This document shows, one piece after another, positions 1 through 6,569 of a stretch of DNA of 64,000 bases. The notes under the pieces were generated by a model. The model ran no database searches and was not told the DNA's origin. It saw only the letters and a program-made list of their open reading frames with translations. Positions within the stretch are counted from its first letter, which is position 1. Each line of letters opens with the position of its first letter. The position numbers were made by a program, and so were the translations under genes. Origin of the DNA: Peptoclostridium litorale DSM 5388 (GTDB lineage: Bacteria > Bacillota > Clostridia > Peptostreptococcales > Peptostreptococcaceae); the NCBI RefSeq assembly GCF_900141635.1, contig NZ_FSRH01000007.1, positions 1-64,000 on the forward strand, written 5' to 3'.

Positions 1-92
1 AGAGTCTTCATCTTTGCTCTTGCTCCGTAAAGTGCTGCTGCAAGTCCTGCAGGTCCTGAACCTATTATGGCTATATCATATACGTTTTCCAC
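1..92 (-). CDS. trxB: Thioredoxin reductase, N-terminal fragment (runs off the window)
   Basis: The gene enters from the left edge, so only about 30 residues are visible. They read as a GTG start followed by an FAD-binding Rossmann motif, IIGSGPAGLAAALYGARA, which matches the N-terminus of low-molecular-weight thioredoxin reductases. A GAGGAGG ribosome binding site lies at 101-107, eight bases before the GTG at 90-92. In the same orientation upstream are the reductase genes grdX-grdG-grdF and a transporter. In amino-acid-fermenting Clostridia trxB/trxA supply the electrons for these reductases, so the position fits. A longer flavoprotein of another class cannot be fully excluded from so short a piece. 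Confidence 0.8.
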   Translation of the reverse strand, partial: MENVYDIAIIGSGPAGLAAALYGARAKMKT

Positions 93-546
93 TTTGCCTT
101 CCTCCTCAAATATGTAAAATATTCATTTATATATTATTATATAAGCTAAGTATTAAAGAAGCGTTTTCCAAGGATACCCGCAAGCATTTTGCAAACTCCT
201 TCGTCAAATGGATAAGTGTTGTAAAAAGGTAAGGGTTCCTTTTTTCTCGCATGAAGTTCACTATATAAACCAGCTCTTCGCAAAAGCAAGTACCACTTGA
301 AAAACCCTTCACAATATATCGATTTTTTTCCTGATAATGTATCACTTTGTTATTTATATAATTAATAGAGATTTTTTATTGTTCCGCCTCTTTTCATAGA
401 TAATGATATCACATTACGATTATTTTGTAAATTAGTTTATTTAATAATCATGATTATTTTAGATAAACTATTAACATTTTTTTCAATTTTGACATGTAGA
501 CTACTTTGAATATATTCGAAACATATTGAAATTTCCTGTATTTTTG
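93..546 (-). other. Gene-poor leader region upstream of trxB
   Basis: About 450 bases separate the transporter stop from the trxB start. On the minus strand a stem can form between AAGGGTT (about 301-307) and AACCCTT (about 231-237), enclosing roughly 60 bases with smaller self-complementary pieces. A possible promoter, TTTACA-N17-TATCAT, lies further upstream around 405-435. A 72-codon GTG frame covers the same stretch but has no good ribosome binding site and no recognisable motif. The region is best read as the trxB promoter and 5' leader, perhaps structured. Confidence 0.4.
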
Positions 547-1680
547 CTAGTTTGCCATTTCGTTTCCTTCGTTGTTTGTCAAAACATCTTTATTTATTTC
601 ATCAGGATTCATTTTTGACTTCACCGTCTTAACAAGCATGAAAGCAAGCAGTATGACACCTACATATCCATTTATTACGTATACCACGTTGACAAGTTTG
701 TTAAACGGTATTTCAAGACCTATATATACACCTGCAACCGCAAGTATTACTGTAAGCAGTTTGAACTTATTAGTCTTTTCCGTCGTGAATCTTGCCGATA
801 CCGACCATAAAAGAGGCACAGCTGTAGTATATATGCCAGTTACTACTATTAGCGAGAATAGGGTGGCTACAAAAGGATGTATGTTTTTTGCAAGGTATAG
901 AGTCGGAACCATGGCCTGTGAAACCTGCTCTATGTTCGCAAGCATTCCCAACGCCACAACTAAAACCGCAAGTGAAAAACCAATCGCTCCACCAGTAGCT
1001 CCAAGAGCGGCTTCTTTTTTGCTCTTTGCAGTCGCACCCATGGCTGCCATGAACGAAGCCAGCCAAAGCATGCAAAATCCAACATAAGATCCCGCTGCGA
1101 AGAACCAGTTTGTAGATGCACTCATTATATTAAGCTCAGGTATAAGTGCATTTGCTGTTATAAGACCATGTGGATTCTTCAAAAGTGCTGAAAGTCCAAG
1201 TGCAATTGACAGTACAACAATGACAGGACCTATCTTTCCAATTACATCCACTATCTTTCCCAGTCCGAATATGACTGTCGATGTAGCCAGCACACCCATT
1301 AGTATTCCCCCGAATGTCACAGGAAGTGAATACTGCTCGTTTATTGTTGCCCCCGCTCCAGCAATCATAACTATGAATGACATATATATGAAGAGTATTG
1401 AAAAGTAGTCAAAAAACGTTCCAACTATATTGCCGCAGTAGTACTTATATATGTCACTTCCCTTTGGAAACTTGTATTTTTGTCCAACTGTTATAAAATC
1501 AACCCCTACATACATGAAAAGTAGGAATATTGCCGCTATGCCAAGTATCCCCTTATTTCCATATGCACAAAAGTACTGGAGCACCTCCTGCCCTGTTGCA
1601 AACCCAGATCCTATTAAAAATGCTATGAAAGCTCCAGCATACTGCATTACTTTTTTATAGTCCACATTCGTCTTTTCCAT
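547..1680 (-). CDS. YkvI-family membrane transporter in the reductase operon
   Basis: A 377-residue polytopic membrane protein with about ten hydrophobic segments. It begins with AFIAFLIGSGFATGQE, the glycine-rich first helix typical of the YkvI group in the APC/LeuT-like transporter superfamily. The C-terminal 25 residues are polar and presumably cytoplasmic. An AAAGAGGTGG ribosome binding site precedes the ATG. It is the fourth gene after the sigma-54 promoter, following grdX, grdG and grdF in the same orientation. By position I infer uptake of the reductase substrate (sarcosine, betaine or glycine) or a related amino acid. Characterised betaine-reductase clusters usually carry a BCCT transporter instead, so this is a different solution. 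Substrate specificity cannot be read from the sequence. Confidence 0.75.
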   Translation of the reverse strand: MEKTNVDYKKVMQYAGAFIAFLIGSGFATGQEVLQYFCAYGNKGILGIAAIFLLFMYVGVDFITVGQKYKFPKGSDIYKYYCGNIVGTFFDYFSILFIYMSFIVMIAGAGATINEQYSLPVTFGGILMGVLATSTVIFGLGKIVDVIGKIGPVIVVLSIALGLSALLKNPHGLITANALIPELNIMSASTNWFFAAGSYVGFCMLWLASFMAAMGATAKSKKEAALGATGGAIGFSLAVLVVALGMLANIEQVSQAMVPTLYLAKNIHPFVATLFSLIVVTGIYTTAVPLLWSVSARFTTEKTNKFKLLTVILAVAGVYIGLEIPFNKLVNVVYVINGYVGVILLAFMLVKTVKSKMNPDEINKDVLTNNEGNEMAN

Positions 1681-1829
1681 GTACAGTCCACCTCTTTCCT
1701 TATTATGTTTACTCGGCGATAAGCTTTTTCTTTTTGCAATATTTTGTTCATTCTGTATTTTACCTTTCCATTATGCTTCACTTGAATAGACAGGTTAATA
1801 TTTAATTTTCATTTTGTACTATTTAAACT

Positions 1830-1858
1830 ACATGCCAAGGGGATTCCCCTTGGCATGT
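1830..1858 (-). terminator. Strong 13-bp hairpin between grdF and the transporter gene
   Basis: A perfect inverted repeat, ACATGCCAAGGGG-ATT-CCCCTTGGCATGT, begins 12 bases after the grdF stop. No clear T-tract follows on the minus strand, so it may be a leaky terminator, an mRNA 3'-end stabiliser or a processing site. It would lower expression of the transporter relative to the reductase subunits. Confidence 0.55.
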
Positions 1859-1870
1859 AAATTGTAAGAA

Positions 1871-3181
1871 CTAGTCTTCAAAAACCGTCTGATCTTCAAT
1901 TTCTGTTTGAAGGGCCTTTAGTGCTCTTTCCACAAGTCCTCTTCTAAGTTTTTTTTCTGCCTTGAATTCAAGATGTGGATCTCCAAGAGGATATGGTATT
2001 CCTATTGCAGGTATTATCCTGTTTGCTCCAACAGTCAGTGCTATAGGCACTACAGTAGCTATGTGTGCAACAGGTATCCCAGCTCTTTCTATTTCTTTTA
2101 CCATCGTTGCTCCGCAACGAGTACAAGTACCTCATGTAGATGTTAGGACAACTGCATCCACTCCATCTTCAAGAAGTTTTTGCGAAAACTCTTCTCCAAA
2201 GCCCCTTGCGTTTCCAACAGCTGTTCCTGTTCCTGTTGTAGTTACGAAATAAGGAGCAAGCTCTCCTATTATTCCCTCTTTTTCCATGTCCCTCATTACA
2301 TCAAGAGGAACCACCCTGTTTATGTCCTCAAGGGCGTAAGTCCTGTCATATCCTCCGTGTATAGTCGTGAACTTGTCAGCCGGCATAGAGTCGTACTGCG
2401 ATATGTCGTATATTCCATATTTTGTAGCACTTGACGATTCTATCCTGTCCGGATTGTCTGTAGGGACTACCCCGCCAGATGTAACTATGGCTATCTTTAT
2501 CTTGGTAAGGTCCTTTATTGCAGGATTCGGCTCTACATTTCCAAAGTCAGGCATAGGGTATTCAGTTGTATACTCTTCTCCTTTGACCTTTTTGAGTATC
2601 ATTTCCACGGCTCTTTCAGACCCTCTTTTCTCGTGGAAGTAGTTCATTCTTATTCCTCTTACATGGTATCCTTCTACTTCCGGAGGTCCGACTTCGTCTC
2701 CATTTGCAAGCTTGAGCGCAAGCGCCGCTATGGATTTCACTGAGTTTTTCATGTCACCTGCGGAATTTCCAGTCCTTATTATGTGCATGTCCTTCTTGTA
2801 CATGTCCACGCCAGGGTTTTCTTCGTACATTCCCGTGACAACTGGTATCCCAAGTTCTTTTCCCACAGCCTTTGCTATTGCTCCGCATGCAACTCCGTAC
2901 CTTCCCGCATTGAACGCAGGTCCCGCTACGAATACGTCAGGGTTGTGCTTTTTAATCATTTCCAAAAGTTCCTCTTGGGCCTTTTCAATATTTTCTCCAA
3001 AATACGAGTCCCCGCATATTGCAGTTGCAACTATTTCAGCCTCGTCTCCAAGCGCCTTTCCAAGTGCAAGTCCCGGTCCTATCGCTCCAGTTGTCTCCTG
3101 TGGCGGTATGTCTGCCTTTTCTTCTCCACCTATTCCTGCAAAGAAATTGTTTATATAATGAACTACTCTGAGCTTTGACAT
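1871..3181 (-). CDS. grdF: Glycine/sarcosine/betaine reductase protein B, selenoprotein subunit (GrdB/GrdF/GrdH family)
   Basis: A 436-residue selenoprotein if the in-frame TGA at 2132-2134 (codon 350) is read as selenocysteine. The sequence around it is LTST-U-GTCTRCGATMVKEIERAG, the UxxCxxC redox site of protein B. The reading frame continues without interruption for 86 more residues with the conserved VPIALTVGANRIIPAIGIPY segment and ends at the usual family length. The N-terminus HYINNFFAGIGGEEKADI is also characteristic. Protein B cleaves the C-N bond of the substrate bound to the pyruvoyl subunit and passes a carboxymethyl group to selenoprotein A. The symbol is provisional. No grdA lies between this gene and its partner, which points to a sarcosine (F/G) or betaine (H/I) enzyme rather than the glycine-specific one, but specificity is not decided by sequence. 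An AAGGAGGAGA ribosome binding site precedes the ATG. Confidence 0.93.
2105..2134 (-). promoter_or_regulatory. Selenocysteine UGA codon with candidate SECIS hairpin
   Basis: The TGA is at 2132-2134. On the mRNA, 12 bases later, the coding sequence folds into CGTTGC-GGA-GCAACG (plus-strand 2105-2119), a six-base-pair stem with a three-base loop. Bacterial SECIS elements lie immediately 3' of the UGA inside the coding region, so position and size fit. SelB-binding details of the loop are not verifiable by eye. Confidence 0.75.
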
Positions 3182-3215
3182 GTTATCTCCTCCTTATATT
3201 GTGTGATATTTCCTA

Positions 3216-4505
3216 TTAGTACATTCTCGCTGTAAGCTTGTTGCCGCCGAATGCAGATGTTGCAGATATTATTATCTGTATCTCGGCCTCTATGCTTCCG
3301 TCTTCCTTAAGGCTTCCGTCATATCCGCCTATCATCGTCTCTATGTCCTTAAGAGTCCCTATAACCTTGTCCATTGGCGGAAGAGTTACTACAAGATTTC
3401 CCTGTCCGCATGACACTAGCGCGTCAGCTTCATTAACCGCATCTGCAAGAGACTCTGACTTTCCGTCTCTTCCAGGGAACTCGTCAGTTACAAGAACAGT
3501 CTTTATTCCGTTTCGCTCAACCTTTTTGCAGTTCATCATAAGGTCTGTATCAGGGTTTCCATATCCTTCTTCTGATATCAGTACTCCATCCAGACCCATC
3601 ATCTTTGCAAGCTTTGCAACCGCATCGGAGCATCTTTCCTTGTCCGCAAGGAATACATTCTCATTTGTTATTATTACTCCCATGAAGTTAAGCTCTTTTC
3701 CGTGCTTCTTGAAAAGGTCTTCTATAATAGGGTCGTTCTGGTGAAGATATGTCGGTATCTTGTCGCAAGATGCAACGCAGTTTCCGCTTATTACCGCCCC
3801 GTCCATAAACTCTGTAGGGTGCATTATTGTAGGGATTATCTTTTTGGCGTCAACCCCGTACACATATGTGTCATGAAGCAGGCCTTGCGACTGAAGCATG
3901 CACACATATCCTATCTTGGGAAGATCAGGGTACTCGTTTGCCTGCTCTATTATTCCCTTGCTTTCAAACACTTCTATTTCATCAGGTTCAACATTTCTTC
4001 CGGCTTCTCCTATAAAGCTTGTCACCTTAAGTCCTGCTTCTCTTGCTGCCTCTTCGTATGCGTGAGGCTCTATTCCATCCTTAGGCTCAAGTACTATACA
4101 TATGTTAAGAGTCTTTGAAAAAGGCGTATACTCAGCGCCGATTTCACTCATGTCAACTATACCTTCCTGGAATCCCATTATCTGTCCCACCGTCAGAACA
4201 GCGGTTCCGCTTAGTACATGAGTTCTTCCCGCTCCAACCTGAGTGACCTTGTTTCCAACAACGCCCGGGAACATGCTTCCCGTTCCGTCAACCTTCACTC
4301 TAGGCTCAAGTACGTCTTTTACAGGAGTTATTCTTACAGACTCTCCCGGTCTTGCGAGCTCTATTTTTGCACTCTTTATTCTTTCGTCTTCAAGAACTAT
4401 TTTTACAAGTTCTTCTTCATTTAAATATAAAACGCCCTCTCTTACTTCCATGTTCTTTCCGTACTGAATGTCTTTTATGTTTATTCTTCCTATTTCTAAA
4501 CGCAA
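3216..4505 (-). CDS. grdG: Glycine/sarcosine/betaine reductase proprotein, pyruvoyl-forming subunits (GrdE/GrdG/GrdI family)
   Basis: A 429-residue proprotein. The family N-terminus MRLEIG is restored by a TTG start at 4505, eight bases after GGAGG; the longer GTG frame would start inside the ribosome binding site. Around two thirds along is ISGNCVASCDKIPTYLHQND. In this family the first cysteine of the NCVA motif is the site of self-cleavage that creates the N-terminal pyruvoyl group of the small subunit. That pyruvoyl carbonyl forms the Schiff base with the amine substrate. The gene lies between grdX (15-base gap) and grdF (about 34-base gap), so the three are surely co-transcribed. The E/G/I paralogues differ in substrate. 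Absence of grdA next to it favours G or I, and the symbol is provisional. Confidence 0.92.
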   Translation of the reverse strand: MRLEIGRINIKDIQYGKNMEVREGVLYLNEEELVKIVLEDERIKSAKIELARPGESVRITPVKDVLEPRVKVDGTGSMFPGVVGNKVTQVGAGRTHVLSGTAVLTVGQIMGFQEGIVDMSEIGAEYTPFSKTLNICIVLEPKDGIEPHAYEEAAREAGLKVTSFIGEAGRNVEPDEIEVFESKGIIEQANEYPDLPKIGYVCMLQSQGLLHDTYVYGVDAKKIIPTIMHPTEFMDGAVISGNCVASCDKIPTYLHQNDPIIEDLFKKHGKELNFMGVIITNENVFLADKERCSDAVAKLAKMMGLDGVLISEEGYGNPDTDLMMNCKKVERNGIKTVLVTDEFPGRDGKSESLADAVNEADALVSCGQGNLVVTLPPMDKVIGTLKDIETMIGGYDGSLKEDGSIEAEIQIIISATSAFGGNKLTARMY

Positions 4506-4520
4506 TATAAGCACCTCCGT

Positions 4521-4901
4521 TTATTTTTTTAATCCGCTTTCAATTATGGTCTTGTCAACAATCATGAAGTCATTCATGACTTTTTGCCCGTAGTCCGGCA
4601 ATCTCTTTCCCTCTATGAACTTTCTGGCAGATTCTATGCAGTTTTCAACTATTTCCAACTGTGCAAAATCCACCTGTACACAGTTCTTGCTTATAAGGAT
4701 AGATTTGTATGGGTTTTCATTTGGCTTTAGACTTCCCGAAAGAGGGTGTGTAAGTAGCCTGTGCCCCTTGTGTATCTGATCTCTTACATAGCAAAGTACA
4801 TTTTGTATCCCTTTTTCTTCGATATAGATTTTTTCAACATCCGGGTAATGGCTCTGCTTCAAGGCAGGATTATTTGTAACCATTATTATTTTCCCTTCCA
4901 T
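4521..4901 (-). CDS. grdX: GrdX-family protein
   Basis: A 126-residue soluble protein beginning MEGKIIMVTNNPALKQ. The start at 4901 is chosen because GGGAGG lies a few bases upstream, and because the longer open frame (to 4970) would run through the sigma-54 promoter. Short proteins with the N-terminal (I/V)TNNP motif are the GrdX family, found at the head of glycine reductase operons in Clostridia. Their biochemical role is not established. The protein has no signal peptide or membrane helix. It is first in the operon grdX-grdG-grdF-transporter and is followed by grdG after 15 bases. The recognition rests on motif plus context. Confidence 0.85.
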   Translation of the reverse strand: MEGKIIMVTNNPALKQSHYPDVEKIYIEEKGIQNVLCYVRDQIHKGHRLLTHPLSGSLKPNENPYKSILISKNCVQVDFAQLEIVENCIESARKFIEGKRLPDYGQKVMNDFMIVDKTIIESGLKK

Positions 4902-4953
4902 ATCAACCTCCCTATTAAATTTATTGATTTTGTACTTGCTTGCCATAAACAAA

Positions 4954-4969
4954 AGCAATATCCATGCCA
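4954..4969 (-). promoter_or_regulatory. Sigma-54 (-24/-12) promoter of the reductase operon
   Basis: Read on the minus strand the sequence is TGGCATG-GATA-TTGCT, an exact match to the sigma-54 consensus TGGCAYR-N4-TTGCW. It lies 53 bases upstream of the grdX start, pointing into the operon. The next genes upstream encode an NtrC-type sigma-54 activator and its sensor kinase, which strongly supports function. Confidence 0.92.
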
Positions 4970-5034
4970 AAAATGTACATTTTGTTATTTTTTTATCTTA
5001 GTGTAGTGTTTGCAATATTCGTACGCCTCAAAAC

Positions 5035-5071
5035 AAAAAAACAGAGCCAGCACTCGCTAGCTCTGTTTTTT
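5035..5071. terminator. Bidirectional-looking intrinsic terminator after the two-component operon
   Basis: AAAAAACAGAGC and GCTCTGTTTTTT form a 12-bp stem around a short loop. On the minus strand it ends transcription of the activator gene (stop at 5153) before the grdX promoter begins. Confidence 0.85.
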
Positions 5072-5079
5072 CAATATGT

Positions 5080-5114
5080 TGAAATAAATTTCCCAAAAGT
5101 GTGAAATTTATTTC
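5080..5114. promoter_or_regulatory. Inverted repeat at enhancer distance: candidate binding site of the sigma-54 activator
   Basis: TGAAATAAATTTC and GAAATTTATTTCA form a perfect 13-bp inverted repeat separated by 9 bases. It sits about 110-160 bp upstream of the -24/-12 promoter, the usual distance for an upstream activating sequence. It lies beyond the terminator of the activator gene, so a terminator role is unnecessary. The assignment is inference. Confidence 0.6.
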
Positions 5115-5152
5115 ACTTTAATATTTTTTATAACCCGCTACCCAATTATATG

Positions 5153-6544
5153 CTATCTTAATCCAAATTCCGTAATCTTGTTAAATAATTGTCTTCTGCT
5201 TATGTCCATGAGCTTTGCAGCCTCAGTCACACTACCCGAACAAGCATCTAGTACCTTCTGTATATACTCCGCTTCAAAATCCTTCCTTATCTCTTTCAGC
5301 GGCCTTATTTCAAAATCCTCATGGCCTTTCTTTCCCTTTTTGTAGTTTGTGCATACCGGAAGGCCTTCTTTTACAAATATGCCGTCTTCTGAAAGAACCA
5401 CAAGCCTTTCTATTATGTTTTTAAGTTCCCTTATATTTCCCGGATAGTCGTATTCGTATAAAAACTTCTCCACTTCTACGCTCATTCCTCTGACTTTTAT
5501 ACCCTGCTCAACTTCTGCTTTTTTTACGAAGAAGTCTATATAATCACCAAGGTCCTCCTTCCTCTCCCTAAGCGGCGGTATCTTTATGACTATTGTGCTT
5601 ATCCTGTAGAAAAAATCCTCCCTGAACCTGCCAAGTGCGACCTCCTCCTGAAGATCTTTGTTTGTGGCGCTTACAAGCCTAAAATCTAGCTTTTTTAAAG
5701 CATTGCTTCCTATCTTCTCTATGCTTTTCGATTCCAGCACCCTTAGAAGCTTCACCTGTGTGTCAAGCGATACGTCCCCTATCTCATCCAGAAAAAGAGT
5801 CCCCCCGTCTGAAGCCTCAAATCTTCCCGCCCTGTTTCCAACCGCACCTGTAAATGCTCCTTTTTCATGCCCGAAAAGCTCCGACTCCAATAGGCTTTCT
5901 GAAAATGAATGGCAGTTGACAGGCACAAACGCTCCCTCTGATCTCATGCTGCTTTCATGTATGAATTTTGCAAACACCTCTTTTCCAACTCCCGACTCTC
6001 CGAGTATGAGTATGTTCACATTGCTTCTGGCGGCTTTCTCTGTGATTTGGAGTGTCTTTGCAAATTTTTTGCTCTTTGTGTCCAATAAGAATCCCGAACT
6101 TCCGGCATCCCCTTCTGGTTTTTTTATGCTTTTTTTGTTTCCTGCAGCATTTTCAGGCAAATTGTCATGATCCAAACTCGATATCTTTTCAATTTCCTGC
6201 AAAAGCTTTCCTGGATCATTTCCTTTTACAAAATATGTGTATGCCCCTTTTTTTATGGCATCCACAGCATTTTCTATGGTGCCGTATCCCGTCATTATTA
6301 TTACCCTAGTACTTTTGCAGTGCTTTTTTACATGTTCAAGCACCTGCATTCCGTTTACCTCGGGCATCATGATATCCGTGATCACTATGTCGAAATGTTC
6401 TTTTTCAATGATGCCAAGAGCTTCTTTTGGCGCATTAAGCGCCGCAACATTGTAGCCGCTTGCACTCAGTATTGCTCCCAAAACCTGTGTATATTCAATT
6501 TCATCATCTATTAAAAGTATCTTTGCCTTTTTATCTTTTTTCAT
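5153..6544 (-). CDS. Sigma-54-dependent response regulator (NtrC family)
   Basis: A 463-residue three-domain activator. Residues about 8-125 are a receiver domain (ILLIDDE acidic pair, phosphoacceptor Asp in DIVITDIMMPEVNG, conserved Lys in YFVKGN). Residues about 160-390 are the AAA+ domain with Walker A GESGVGKE, the sigma-54 contact loop GAFTGA, and Walker B GGTLFLDEIGD. The C-terminal 45 residues form a Fis-type helix-turn-helix ending SVTEAAKLMDISRRQLFNKI. The start at 6544 follows GAGGAG by six bases and lies 25 bases after the kinase stop. It is co-transcribed with the kinase and ends next to the sigma-54 promoter of the reductase operon, its probable target. Confidence 0.95.
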   Translation of the reverse strand: MKKDKKAKILLIDDEIEYTQVLGAILSASGYNVAALNAPKEALGIIEKEHFDIVITDIMMPEVNGMQVLEHVKKHCKSTRVIIMTGYGTIENAVDAIKKGAYTYFVKGNDPGKLLQEIEKISSLDHDNLPENAAGNKKSIKKPEGDAGSSGFLLDTKSKKFAKTLQITEKAARSNVNILILGESGVGKEVFAKFIHESSMRSEGAFVPVNCHSFSESLLESELFGHEKGAFTGAVGNRAGRFEASDGGTLFLDEIGDVSLDTQVKLLRVLESKSIEKIGSNALKKLDFRLVSATNKDLQEEVALGRFREDFFYRISTIVIKIPPLRERKEDLGDYIDFFVKKAEVEQGIKVRGMSVEVEKFLYEYDYPGNIRELKNIIERLVVLSEDGIFVKEGLPVCTNYKKGKKGHEDFEIRPLKEIRKDFEAEYIQKVLDACSGSVTEAAKLMDISRRQLFNKITEFGLR

Positions 6545-6569
6545 GACAAACTCCTCTCGCAAATCCCTG

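Noticed and set aside
127-345. 72-codon GTG frame on the minus strand upstream of trxB
   Set aside because: No ribosome binding site, no recognisable motif, and overlap with a self-complementary region; kept only as part of the leader description.
1852-1868. TGGCATG-TAAA-TTGTA on the plus strand, close to a sigma-54 promoter
   Set aside because: The -12 element lacks the invariant GC, it is part of a hairpin arm, and no plus-strand gene follows.
2132-2134. TGA as a true stop or frameshift splitting the reductase gene
   Set aside because: The frame is unbroken on both sides, the UxxCxxC context is diagnostic of protein B, and a SECIS-like hairpin follows.
5042-5053. AGAGCCAGCACT occurs both here and near 16105
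   Set aside because: The match is 12 bases and the flanks differ; probably chance or a partial terminator relic.
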